DNA of 36,196 bases from JAWXBT01 sp964523015 (lineage in GTDB: Bacteria; Bdellovibrionota_C; UBA2361; J135). The DNA lies in assembly GCA_964523015.1 (NCBI GenBank), contig CAZFXN010000029.1:1-36196 (forward strand), given 5' to 3'. Below are positions 18,239-26,268 of the stretch, piece by piece. The notes under the pieces were generated by a model, which saw only the letters and a program-made list of their open reading frames with translations, was not told the origin of the DNA and did no database searches. A program made the position numbers and the translations under genes. How positions within the stretch are numbered: the stretch's first letter is position 1; each line of letters opens with the position of its first letter.

Positions 18239-19216
18239 ATGGAAAAGAAGGCTGATAACATTATTGCCTACGCCAAAATGATTGTAGGCCTTGAGGCTGA
18301 AGCGGTGAACTATGTCGCTGGATTGATAGACTCTTCTTTTGAGGATGCAGTAAAGGCGATATTGGCCGTTCAGTCAACCGGTCGGGTGATAGTTTCAGGA
18401 ATTGGAAAGGCCGGATTTATCGGAATGAAGATCTCGGCAACGCTAGCAAGTACTGGAACTCGATCTTTTTTTCTCCATCCTGCTGAAGCAATTCATGGTG
18501 ACCTTGGTCGATACAGCAAAGATGATCTAGTTATTATTCTTTCTAACTCAGGCGAAACACCTGAGATCTTAAAAATTGTGCCGGCGATTAAAAGAGTTGG
18601 GTGCCCAGTAATTAGTATCACCGGAAGTAAAACCTCTAGCCTTGCAAAACATAGTGACATCGCTATTTCAATCGGAGAACTTGCTGAGGCTGGCCCTTTG
18701 GGCTTAGCACCTACAACGAGCACAACTGCGATGCTAGCGATTGGCGATGCTCTAGCAATGGCTGTTTTAAATCAACGCGGATTAACTAAGGAAGAGTTCG
18801 CTTTTTACCATCCAGGTGGATCCTTAGGCAGGAAACTAATGACTGTTTCTGAGCTTATGCGACGTGGTGAAGAGAACGCAGTAGCTAAGGAGAGCATGCT
18901 AACAAAGGATGTAATACATCTAATTACAGTTACTAAAGGTCGACCTGGTGCAGCTGCCATTGTTAATGAGGCCGGAAAGCTTGTAGGTGTCTTTACTGAT
19001 GGAAACCTCAGACGTTGCCTTGATGATGGCAGCGACTTTTTAAGTAAACCTGTCTCAAACTATATGGGCAAGAATCCTAAAACTTGTACCCCGGATCAAC
19101 TTATCGAAGAGGCTTTACGTATAATGAGTCAATTTAAGATTGATCAGATAATAGTAGTTGCGAATGACAGACCGTTAGGTACTCTCGATATTCAAGATAT
19201 AGTTGCGATTACTTGA
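18239..19216 (+). CDS. kdsD: D-arabinose-5-phosphate isomerase (KdsD/KpsF/GutQ)
   Basis: A 325-aa sugar-phosphate isomerase that converts ribulose-5-phosphate to arabinose-5-phosphate, the first step to Kdo. A SIS domain (GRVIVSGIGKAGFIGMKIS, the catalytic-region HPAEAIHGDLG, LSNSGETPEIL and GLAPTTSTTAMLAIGDALA) is followed by two CBS motifs (about 200-325). Length matches KdsD. I choose the ATG at 18239 because AGAAGG stands five to six bases before it and the family begins close to this point; an in-frame ATG at 18197 would add 14 Lys/Arg-rich residues. The other Kdo genes (kdsA, kdsB, kdsC) and lptA-C, often neighbours, are not here. The stop overlaps the end of the convergent MFS-acyltransferase gene by eight bases. 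Confidence 0.9.
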   Translation: MEKKADNIIAYAKMIVGLEAEAVNYVAGLIDSSFEDAVKAILAVQSTGRVIVSGIGKAGFIGMKISATLASTGTRSFFLHPAEAIHGDLGRYSKDDLVIILSNSGETPEILKIVPAIKRVGCPVISITGSKTSSLAKHSDIAISIGELAEAGPLGLAPTTSTTAMLAIGDALAMAVLNQRGLTKEEFAFYHPGGSLGRKLMTVSELMRRGEENAVAKESMLTKDVIHLITVTKGRPGAAAIVNEAGKLVGVFTDGNLRRCLDDGSDFLSKPVSNYMGKNPKTCTPDQLIEEALRIMSQFKIDQIIVVANDRPLGTLDIQDIVAIT

Positions 19217-21035
19217 TGTGGCCACTTGAGCTGATTGATTTTCCAATTTCTCTCACCACTTCTTCTACTTCAAGAGCCAGAGAACTCGCGGCCATCTGCT
19301 GACCAAATCTTATGGTTACCTGATACGGAATTTTTTTTGGAATCTTCCAAAAAGCTTTATTATCACTGAAACTAAAAATACTTCCCCACATTCGATCTAT
19401 ATAAGTAGGAAGGATCGGATCGCTTGATCCTTTCATTATAGACTCAAATCCATTTTTAAATGGGAGCATCTCTCCTGTTCTCGTAATCCCACCTTCAGCA
19501 AATATTCCAACCAGCTCTCCTTGATCTATAAGCTCACGTGCGTACTGCAAAGAGCGAATTACCGCGTCTTTGCCATCTTTACCATCTATGGGGATGGCTT
19601 TAATCCGTTTTGCCAAAAAATTAATCAATGGCATCTCATAAATCGGGCGATACATAAGAAATCTGACCGGACGATCCAGGCTAGCTAAAAGAAGTGATGC
19701 ATCAATGAACGAAACATGATTTGAAACTATCAGACCACCTCTACCTTTTGGAATATTTTCGATTCCTTCCACAGTTACCCGATAGATAGTGTGAGTTAGA
19801 GTCCAGTTTATACACCTTAAAAAAACTTCAGGTAAAACTGTCAGAATATAAACGGTGACAAATAGAGTTAAAATGCCAGCAAAGATAAATAATGTGGAAG
19901 ATCTGTATCCAAAATAACCAGAGAAGATAGACAGGACTAATGATGCAGCAATTACACCAGCCATCGAAAGGAAATTCCCTGCTGCAATATAAGCACCTCT
20001 CTCCTTTGCTGGACTGGCCTTCTGTAAGAAAGCATTGAGTGGAACGATGTAAAAACCTCCACTTAATCCTATAACAAACATTCCAAAATAAACCCACCAA
20101 AGAGGAGCTTGAAAAAAACCTAAGAGAATTGCAAATAATCCCATTCCAACTGTGCCAATCGGGACAAGACCAAGCTCAACTTTACCTTCAGATACCTTGC
20201 CAGCAAGGATACTTCCTAGCCCTATGCCTACTCCAAGTGCGGCGATTAGATAAGACTTAGCTGATTCAGACTCAATCCCAATCTCTCCAGCATAAAGAAA
20301 GATATTTAACTGAAAAAGAGCACCTAAAAACCAAAAGTATGAAATGGCCATAACAGTTAAAGATATCTCTCTATCTTTCCAGATCGCTTTAAATGAATGC
20401 CAAATATCGTGAAACGGACTTAGGTGAAGCTTAGCATTACTCCTGGCTGGTGGAGAACGTTTCATAAACAGGCTGGCAACAAGGCCGAACAGCGCGACTA
20501 ACACTAATATCACTGCCGGTGCTATATATCCTTTATCTGAACGTGAGAGAATCTCTCCACTTAATGCAGTGCCAGCAATAATCGCTACAAAAGTACCAAA
20601 CTGAAGATATCCATTCCCTTTAGAAAGTGAGTCCTCATCTAATATCTCCGGTAAAATACCATACTTTCCTGGACTAAATAATGCACTCTGAAGACCCATA
20701 AAAAAAAGAACAATGAAAAGAGCAGTGATGTTTGTGGCAATAACAAAGTATGCGGCAACACACATTACTATCACCTCCATAAATTTAGTAAGTTGCATGA
20801 CTTTCGACTTACTGAATTTATCCGACAAAAATCCGGCATACGAAGAGAACAGCACATACGGAAGTACCAGCATGGCTCCAGCAAGGCTAAGATATTTAGC
20901 TTGACTCTCTGGGCTAATCCCACTTCCGACAACTAAAAGAGAAATTAGGACCTTAAAAAAATTATCATTAAAGGCACCAAGAAACTGGGTGACAAATAGC
21001 GCTCGAAATGTCGCTCCTTTGCAATTTTGAATCAT
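19209..21035 (-). CDS. MFS transporter fused to 1-acylglycerol-3-phosphate acyltransferase (LplT-PlsC type)
   Basis: A 608-aa fusion. Residues about 1-400 form a 12-helix major facilitator domain whose start FRALFVTQFLGAFNDNFFK is the LplT signature (lysophospholipid transport). Residues about 425-600 hold a PlsC-type acyltransferase: NHVSFID (H-x4-D), RFLMYRPIYEMP, and FAEGGIT in place of the canonical FPEG-T. LplT-Aas proteins import lysophospholipids and re-acylate them at the inner membrane. Here the acyl-ACP synthetase domain of Aas is missing, so acyl groups must come from elsewhere. I prefer the ATG at 21035 (MIQNCKG), since homologues begin just before the FLGAFNDN motif; the 21065 ATG adds ten unlikely residues. 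No partner on this strand. Confidence 0.85.
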   Translation of the reverse strand: MIQNCKGATFRALFVTQFLGAFNDNFFKVLISLLVVGSGISPESQAKYLSLAGAMLVLPYVLFSSYAGFLSDKFSKSKVMQLTKFMEVIVMCVAAYFVIATNITALFIVLFFMGLQSALFSPGKYGILPEILDEDSLSKGNGYLQFGTFVAIIAGTALSGEILSRSDKGYIAPAVILVLVALFGLVASLFMKRSPPARSNAKLHLSPFHDIWHSFKAIWKDREISLTVMAISYFWFLGALFQLNIFLYAGEIGIESESAKSYLIAALGVGIGLGSILAGKVSEGKVELGLVPIGTVGMGLFAILLGFFQAPLWWVYFGMFVIGLSGGFYIVPLNAFLQKASPAKERGAYIAAGNFLSMAGVIAASLVLSIFSGYFGYRSSTLFIFAGILTLFVTVYILTVLPEVFLRCINWTLTHTIYRVTVEGIENIPKGRGGLIVSNHVSFIDASLLLASLDRPVRFLMYRPIYEMPLINFLAKRIKAIPIDGKDGKDAVIRSLQYARELIDQGELVGIFAEGGITRTGEMLPFKNGFESIMKGSSDPILPTYIDRMWGSIFSFSDNKAFWKIPKKIPYQVTIRFGQQMAASSLALEVEEVVREIGKSISSSGHIK

Positions 21036-21373
21036 CGACTCAAAGTAGCAGAGAAAATTTAACAAACACAGAGAAGAACTCTAGTTTTATTCGAACCATT
21101 CATTTTTATTATCAAAAGTCCTTGCCGGGAGGGTTGAGGAGAGACGGAAAGAAGGAGAGAGGGGCTCTGGCACGAAGACAGTATGGATTCAGTCAGCTAG
21201 TAATTATTCGTATCTATAAAATTCGAGGGCTTCTATTTTGACACCTAATTTGAACCGTATCATTAAGAGATCCTTTTAAGGGTCGATATCCTAATGAATC
21301 GAATTAAATAGTTAGCTCGATTTTTGTAATAAACCTTGGGTTGTTAAGGGTTCTGTTGAGTAGGGTTGTAAAG
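21036..21373. other. Intergenic region upstream of flagellin
   Basis: A 338-base divergent control region. Near the MFS gene is a polypurine tract at about 21127-21176 (G/A-rich, unlike its surroundings). Further in are TTGACA at 21238 without a convincing -10 element, the sigma-28-like site at 21263-21289, a short inverted repeat (AATCGA/TCGATT, about 21297-21324, followed by a T run) and three GGGTT repeats just before the flagellin start. No gene or RNA is supported. The long leader before flagellin may carry post-transcriptional control. Confidence 0.6.
21263..21289 (+). promoter_or_regulatory. Candidate sigma-28 (FliA) promoter for flagellin
   Basis: TTAAGAGA (21263-21270), 11 bases, then GTCGATAT (21282-21289). 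The consensus is TAAAGTTT-N11-GCCGATAA; the -10 element matches six of eight and the -35 four of eight. Position upstream of a flagellin makes this plausible. The leader would be about 75-80 bases. Confidence 0.4.
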
Positions 21374-22150
21374 ATGAAGATTGATAATATCATTAATCGT
21401 GGCTTAGATAACGCTTCAAAGAGTTTAGCAGATTCCTTTAGGAAATTAAGTAGTGGTAAACGCATAGACAAAGCATCTGATGATCCTGCTGGATTAGCGT
21501 TAGCAGCAAAATTAAACGTCGAAACTAGAATTTTATCTAAAGGTAGTGACAATATTAGTTATGGTCAATCAGCAATCAATATTGCCGATAGCGCACTTCA
21601 ACAAGTTGGAGAGATTGATCAAAGACTTGCTGAATTAGCAACGCAATCTGCTAATGGAACCCTAAGTGATGGTCAGAGAGTTTCTCTTAACCAGGAATTT
21701 CAAGCTCTCTCACAACAAAAAGATCAGATAGTTGCGAACACTACATTTAATGACACTCAGTTATTAAACAATGAAACATCTGTAGCTATAGAAACTGGGA
21801 GTGGAACTCCTATTAATGTTGATTTTGGATCAGTGACTTCAACGGCAGGACTAGATATCTCAACACAAGCTGGCGCAAAGGCTGTACTAGATCAAGTAAG
21901 TGCAAATATAGATTCAGTGACACAGGCTAGAGCTGACTTAGGTGCGGCTGATAGTCGATTAAGTAGTGCTAAAAGTTCTGTAGAATCAAGAATTTTGGGA
22001 AATCAACAAGCTGAATCAACTATTAGAGATGTAGATGTAGCACAAGAAACAGCTAGTTTGCTAACAGCTAAGATACGCCAACAAGCAAACGTAGCATTGG
22101 CAGCACAGAGTAAAATATCAAAAGGCTCCGTCCTTGATCTGTTAGGATAG
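21374..22150 (+). CDS. Flagellin
   Basis: A 258-aa flagellin, the filament subunit exported by the flagellar type III system. The N-terminal D0/D1 region includes SLADSFRKLSSGKRIDKASDDPAG-type sequence (about 16-40) and SYGQSAINIADSALQQVGE; the C-terminal D1/D0 part has ESRILGNQQAE, IRDVDVAQETA and the terminal QANVALAAQSKISKGSVLDLLG-like end. The central D2/D3 variable region is almost absent, making this a minimal flagellin. I choose the ATG at 21374; an in-frame start at 21341 would place an arginine-rich stretch before the conserved N-terminus. It is followed after 21 bases by a flagellin-like gene, likely cotranscribed. A candidate sigma-28 promoter lies upstream. Confidence 0.93.
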   Translation: MKIDNIINRGLDNASKSLADSFRKLSSGKRIDKASDDPAGLALAAKLNVETRILSKGSDNISYGQSAINIADSALQQVGEIDQRLAELATQSANGTLSDGQRVSLNQEFQALSQQKDQIVANTTFNDTQLLNNETSVAIETGSGTPINVDFGSVTSTAGLDISTQAGAKAVLDQVSANIDSVTQARADLGAADSRLSSAKSSVESRILGNQQAESTIRDVDVAQETASLLTAKIRQQANVALAAQSKISKGSVLDLLG

Positions 22151-22171
22151 AGTTATTAGGAATGGATCGCT

Positions 22172-22963
22172 ATGGCGATTTCAAAAATAAATGATCAGCT
22201 AAGTATATCTAGTCGTAATAATGTATCTACTGAAAGATCGAGTGTCTCAAAGCGTTCATTAGTAGAGTTAGAGCAGCGATCTCGCTCAACCAATCGAGGC
22301 GATGCCGTAAGTATAAAAGGGCTAGTAGACACTGCCAATGCAGCCATAAGTGAAATCGGAGAACTAAGAGAAAAGCAACTCTCTCTAGCAGAAGAAGCAG
22401 AGTTTGCAAACGACTCTACAAAAAACACTCTAGAGAGTAAAATTAACGAGCTGCAGGATGAAATTGAGCGAATAGCCGGAGCTGCCACCTATAATGGTCA
22501 AAATGCCTTAGCTGGTGGCACTTTTACTGTAAGTGATTCAGGCAATAATTATAGTAAAGTTGTTGGATTAGCGGATGCTTCACAATTACAAACAGATTAT
22601 GGGGTATCCCTTCAAGGAACTACTGGAACTATTAGAGCGATTTCAAATTTATCAGATGCCGTTTATGGAGCGAGGATAGCTGACGATAACTCTGCATCTG
22701 GTGCAACTCAATCAGCAGATATTATTAGTGAACTAAGCAAAGAGTCGTCTAGCCCAGAAGCGACAAGTAGCATTAGTAACAGCAAGCCACTTTCTGAAAT
22801 TTCATCTGGTATCGTTCAGGAGCTAGTTAGTGCCACTCAAGATAGCAGAACCTTAAGTGTTGAGTTAATTGATAAAAATGCCATTAGCTCTTTTGCTAAA
22901 GAGCCACCAGTAGATGAACTAGATCCATCTCAACAAAAAAAGCTTATAGATAAGATAATCTAA
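22172..22963 (+). CDS. Flagellin-like paralogue with D1 helix only
   Basis: A 263-aa protein. Residues about 48-118 (SIKGLVDTANAAISEIGELR, a heptad-rich helix, then GAATYNGQNALAGG) match the N-terminal D1 domain of flagellins, including the typical YNGQNAL turn. The region before it is Ser/Arg-rich and lacks the conserved D0 start, and the last 100 residues are Ser/Glu-rich with no flagellin C-terminal D0 helix; it ends in PSQQKKLIDKII. Such a protein could not pack into a filament like the upstream flagellin and might be a cap-like, regulatory or decaying paralogue. It starts 21 bases after flagellin with a TAGGA motif some ten bases before the ATG. Confidence 0.7.
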   Translation: MAISKINDQLSISSRNNVSTERSSVSKRSLVELEQRSRSTNRGDAVSIKGLVDTANAAISEIGELREKQLSLAEEAEFANDSTKNTLESKINELQDEIERIAGAATYNGQNALAGGTFTVSDSGNNYSKVVGLADASQLQTDYGVSLQGTTGTIRAISNLSDAVYGARIADDNSASGATQSADIISELSKESSSPEATSSISNSKPLSEISSGIVQELVSATQDSRTLSVELIDKNAISSFAKEPPVDELDPSQQKKLIDKII

Positions 22964-22983
22964 TAACCAACTAAAAATTGTAA

Positions 22984-23010
22984 GAAACTTCTAGGAATTA
23001 TAGCCGATTA
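22984..23010 (+). promoter_or_regulatory. Candidate sigma-28-like promoter before the prepilin genes
   Basis: GAAACTTC (22984-22991), 11 bases, then GCCGATTA (23003-23010), which matches seven of eight positions of the sigma-28 -10 element GCCGATAA and five of eight at -35. Transcription would begin about 23017, only a few bases before the ATG at 23020, so the mRNA would be nearly leaderless; no Shine-Dalgarno is present. It could be coincidental. Confidence 0.35.
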
Positions 23011-23019
23011 GTTCTGGCT

Positions 23020-23460
23020 ATGAGAAGTAATGTTAAAAACATTTCGGCGATAAAAGGGTATTCCTTAACTGAGGTACTAATAGGTATTGCGATATCATCT
23101 ATTCTATTCTCAATGTCGATCCCCTCTCTTTCGGAAATTAACACCCTAAGATTCCTAAAACACGAATCCCACAAGGTAAAGCATGAGCTAGAAGATGTCT
23201 TAGTAAAAGCACAGATCGAAAATACTGATCATGAAGTTATCATTACACAAACATCAATTACTTCTTTTCAAAAAGGCAACCCTTTGCCATTTTTTGAATA
23301 CAATTTTCCCAAAAAAATACAGACTGACCTTAGGACTCCATTAAAAGTTTCATTATATAAATCAGGCGTTGCCTCACCAACAACTATCACTCTTAAAAGT
23401 GGTGCTACTACTTGTAAGATTAAAATCTCACTAAGAGGAAGAGTTACAGTATTATGTTAG
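23020..23460 (+). CDS. Prepilin/pseudopilin of GspH/FimT type
   Basis: A 146-aa class III signal (type IV prepilin) protein. Cleavage is predicted in KG|YSLTEVLIGIAISSIL after Gly13, with the conserved Glu at +5 and a hydrophobic helix that packs the pilus core. The C-terminal beta-rich domain contains two cysteines, CKIKISLRGRVTVLC, typical of GspH/FimT minor pilins. It is first of four adjacent genes with prepilin-like N-termini; the next gene starts inside its last seven bases. No major pilin, PilB/GspE motor or secretin gene is visible in the window, so the filament assembly genes must lie elsewhere. The ATG has no Shine-Dalgarno and lies just after the sigma-28-like site. Confidence 0.8.
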   Translation: MRSNVKNISAIKGYSLTEVLIGIAISSILFSMSIPSLSEINTLRFLKHESHKVKHELEDVLVKAQIENTDHEVIITQTSITSFQKGNPLPFFEYNFPKKIQTDLRTPLKVSLYKSGVASPTTITLKSGATTCKIKISLRGRVTVLC

Positions 23461-23720
23461 GAGATATTGGTAGCGCACTTTTAGAATCTCTAATCTCTCT
23501 TACCATACTTTCAATCGGAGGAGTCTCCCTAATTAAACTAAATGTGGCATTAGTAAATAAAATGGCAAAAATGCATCAAGCCTCAGCTATTCATATGAAT
23601 AAAATAGATCCTTTGAACCACTCAGCTTGTAAAGCAATTACGATTGCAAGTAATGAAACAATAATACGTTGCAAAAATACCAGTAAAGGAACGAAAAGTT
23701 TTATCTACTACCTTAAATAG
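23454..23720 (+). CDS. Minor prepilin, PilV/GspI-like
   Basis: An 88-aa protein with prepilin cleavage site DIG|SALLESLISLTILSIGG after Gly6 and Glu at +5. The short leader and a 20-residue hydrophobic helix match PilV/GspI-type minor pilins; the C-terminal domain is short, with two Cys (about 58 and 72) that may pair. It overlaps the preceding gene by seven bases and is likely translated by coupling. Confidence 0.75.
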   Translation: MLGDIGSALLESLISLTILSIGGVSLIKLNVALVNKMAKMHQASAIHMNKIDPLNHSACKAITIASNETIIRCKNTSKGTKSFIYYLK

Positions 23721-23770
23721 CATGAAGAAAGAAAGAGTATGAAGGGGATAAAGTATGCAGGAGAAAAAAG

Positions 23771-24667
23771 ATGAAGAGCGAAAAAGCACAAAGCATCCTT
23801 GAGATATTAGTAGCTATGTCTATTTCAATTCCCATTTTAGCAGGTATTACAAGTGTTGCTACAAATGTTGCGAAATCCCTTATAAAAATAAAAAGTGAAA
23901 GTAGTAACCTATATGCCGTTAGTAAAATAGGAACACAAATTTCAACTTTGGTTGATGAGGTAGATCAGCAGAGATTAAACTTACCGCCAAGAATACATAA
24001 GAATGGCAAGATAACTTATCTAAATGGCAAAACTAATCCGATATCACTTAGAACAGACCTGCTAAAACCTTCTATCTTATCAGATGCCATTACATCCATC
24101 TCTCTTTTTGGAATTGAGGCATTGGACGTAGAAAAGGTAGATATATCTGGAACTCTAAAGATCTATTATGTCTGTAAAAAATTCTCTTTAATTCCAACTG
24201 CTGTCGCAGTTAATTCAGTAAATATTCTATCTTCAGAAACATTTATCGGCCTTACTACTACTGGCATTATAGAATTTATAGGAACTGCCACAAACTGGGG
24301 CAGTTTAACTACAAAGAAATGTTATGTATTCTCTTTAACTGAGATAGATGGAATGATCAGCAGTGTAAAACCTGTAGATACTACTCCATTTGTTCATACG
24401 ATATTTCCTGCTCAGAGACTCTATACTTTATACATAGATAGTGGAGGAAGATTTCGATATCTTGGGCATCGAGGATCGTTAAACATAGAGAATCAACCTA
24501 TACTAGAAGGGATCGACTCTCTTAGGCTATCTTACTTATTGCACCCTAGTCCTGATTTTATCGGGCTAAAGACCACGCTTCGTCTCATTAGTAATAATTC
24601 TGATTACCGCTTTAGTAAAATCTCAAGACTTAGCCGCCAAAATTCTCTTAATATTTTACTTAATTGA
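23771..24667 (+). CDS. Minor prepilin, PilW/GspJ-like
   Basis: A 298-aa protein. The start EKA|QSILEILVAMSISIPIL has a prepilin-like site, with Ala instead of the usual Gly at -1 and Glu at +5, and a helix like those of PilW/GspJ. The rest is a beta-rich extracellular domain with no recognised motif. AGGAG stands seven bases before the ATG, one of the few good Shine-Dalgarno sites in this window, and restarts translation 50 bases after the previous gene. The Ala at -1 may slow cleavage by prepilin peptidase. The gene is followed by the PilX/GspK-like gene three bases after the stop. Confidence 0.72.
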   Translation: MKSEKAQSILEILVAMSISIPILAGITSVATNVAKSLIKIKSESSNLYAVSKIGTQISTLVDEVDQQRLNLPPRIHKNGKITYLNGKTNPISLRTDLLKPSILSDAITSISLFGIEALDVEKVDISGTLKIYYVCKKFSLIPTAVAVNSVNILSSETFIGLTTTGIIEFIGTATNWGSLTTKKCYVFSLTEIDGMISSVKPVDTTPFVHTIFPAQRLYTLYIDSGGRFRYLGHRGSLNIENQPILEGIDSLRLSYLLHPSPDFIGLKTTLRLISNNSDYRFSKISRLSRQNSLNILLN

Positions 24668-24669
24668 TC

Positions 24670-25476
24670 ATGAAACAACATACTGGAATTATTTTACCAT
24701 CAACGATGATAATACTCTCTATAATATCTCTATTAGTTGCGGTGGGAACTTATGCTTGTGTTAGAACTTCGACACGTTGGCAGAGTAAAATTCATTCAGA
24801 ATCTCATATCTCCTTATTAAACAATTCTCTGGTTAAATCCAAGCAAAATTCATTAAGTAGTGCTTCTAATATTGGTTGCAAAAGCGAAGTCGAAACCTCA
24901 AATAAATTAACCTTCAAAAAGGCAATCTGCTCGCAACTTCCTACAACACAAACTCTCATAGATTTTTATGAGATAAGTAAAGAATTGATTAACTGTCCAC
25001 ATAAAAAATTATCACCCTATTTTTATACTAATACAGGATTATCAATTAGTGAGGGTTCGATCATCTCCCCTCTTTTATGCAAGAACCTCCCTTTGACATC
25101 TGATCCTGTTATATTACTTGAAGGGAACCTAGATCTTAGTGATCCCTTAAGCCCATTAGGCCCATTAGAGATTTCAAAGTCACTCTTTGCCACCGGCTAT
25201 ATCTCCTCTACTCAGCCGTTAATCATAAAAAATAACATAAATATTATCGCAGGTGGGGATATAATCTTAAATAACATTGCAACGGATCCTTTGATGAACC
25301 TTACTCTTACTCTTACTCTTACTTCAAGAACTGGGGAGGTTTCCTTTGTAAGTACGACACCAGGAATTAAGGTTTTCTGTAATGGAAAATCAATATCGTG
25401 TCCCAGTGCAGGAGGATTAGGATTAGATCCTACCTGGATACCGATGCGTTACTCTCAAACGATTGGTCTCTATTAA
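24670..25476 (+). CDS. Minor prepilin, PilX/GspK-like
   Basis: A 268-aa protein from the ATG at 24670 (an in-frame TTG at 24664 overlaps the previous stop). The N-terminus KQHTG|IILPSTMIILSIISLLVAVGTYA is a prepilin leader and helix after Gly6; it lacks Glu at +5, as is normal for GspK/PilX tip pilins. The remaining domain has five or six Cys and a hexanucleotide repeat coding for Thr-Leu repeats. GspK sits at the tip of the pseudopilus with GspI and GspJ, so the four genes together make a likely tip complex of a type IV pilus or T2SS. It converges on the coiled-coil gene nine bases away. Confidence 0.7.
   Translation: MKQHTGIILPSTMIILSIISLLVAVGTYACVRTSTRWQSKIHSESHISLLNNSLVKSKQNSLSSASNIGCKSEVETSNKLTFKKAICSQLPTTQTLIDFYEISKELINCPHKKLSPYFYTNTGLSISEGSIISPLLCKNLPLTSDPVILLEGNLDLSDPLSPLGPLEISKSLFATGYISSTQPLIIKNNINIIAGGDIILNNIATDPLMNLTLTLTLTSRTGEVSFVSTTPGIKVFCNGKSISCPSAGGLGLDPTWIPMRYSQTIGLY
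25301..25324 (+). repeat. Hexanucleotide tandem repeat in the PilX/GspK-like gene
   Basis: TTACTC is repeated almost four times (fourth copy TTACTT), encoding alternating Thr-Leu residues in the gene. Being a multiple of three, copy-number change would stay in frame. Confidence 0.9.
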
Positions 25477-25485
25477 AGATTAGAA

Positions 25486-26088
25486 TTAGTTACCTAACTG
25501 CTGAGTTTTTACTACTTGTAAACTCTTGTAAGCTTGCTTTGCTTTCTTTGCAGCTTTTTTAAGATTTAGAAATGTAGGAGATTTTTTTGCCTTTGTAGCA
25601 GCTTTTTTTGCCGCTAACATCTTTGCAGATAAGGCTTCAAGCGAAACACCGAGAGCTTCACTATTTGAATGAAGACTGAGAATTGACTCCTCTAAAGCTG
25701 AATTAATATGAGTTAACATAACAACCTGTGTTTGAAGAGTCGCATTGTTCATCGCAATCGCACCGTTATTATCAAGACATAATGAAAGCTGAGAATTAGT
25801 TACAATATGAGCAGCCTGTTCATCAAGAAGTGCAAGCTCAGCTGCATCTTTGGCAATAAGCGCATCTACTAGTTCTTGCTGAAGAGTAACTATTTCGTTA
25901 TTACAGGTAAGAAGCTCACTTTCTAATTCAACTATCTCAGCTTGGAGTTGTACAATTAAAGCATTTTGAGCAGCGCAAACTTGCATTGCTTGTATAGATT
26001 GTATTTGAGGAGAGGTTCTAGCGTATGCAAAAGTTGTTAATACAAGTGAGATAACTAAACTGTTCATTATATATCCTAACGTCCTCAT
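25486..26088 (-). CDS. Secreted coiled-coil protein with Lys/Ala-rich tail
   Basis: A 200-aa protein from the ATG at 26088, which has GGCAGGGG just before it; an upstream in-frame ATG at 26124 gives twelve extra residues with no good ribosome-binding sequence. The start MRTLGYIMNSLVISLVLTTF is a signal peptide ending in AYA. Residues about 25-170 are rich in heptad-forming Leu/Ile with Glu/Gln/Asn (VQLQAEIVELESELL, IVTLQQELVDALI), so a coiled coil is likely; four Cys occur at intervals. The last 45 residues are Lys/Ala-rich (KKAATKAKK, KKAAKKAKQAYK), a potential peptidoglycan-, DNA- or polyanion-binding tail. No family recognised. It converges with the prepilin operon and may be envelope-associated. 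Confidence 0.7.
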   Translation of the reverse strand: MRTLGYIMNSLVISLVLTTFAYARTSPQIQSIQAMQVCAAQNALIVQLQAEIVELESELLTCNNEIVTLQQELVDALIAKDAAELALLDEQAAHIVTNSQLSLCLDNNGAIAMNNATLQTQVVMLTHINSALEESILSLHSNSEALGVSLEALSAKMLAAKKAATKAKKSPTFLNLKKAAKKAKQAYKSLQVVKTQQLGN

Positions 26089-26268
26089 AAAGCCCCTGCC
26101 TTTAAACTGCTTTGAAAATAGCATCTTTCAGTTATCCACATATCAAGAGATCCCTTAGTATTGACTCTAGTGCTTTGATGAAATGGTATTCCTGCTTATT
26201 TCAAATAAGAATTATTCGTAGTATAGCAGTTGTAATAGGATAGAATTGAAGCCTTTTAAACTTGAGTT

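Noticed and set aside
21167..21185. Sigma-54 promoter (TGGCACG) before flagellin
   Set aside because: The -24 element matches but the -12 GC element (TTGC) is absent at the required distance.
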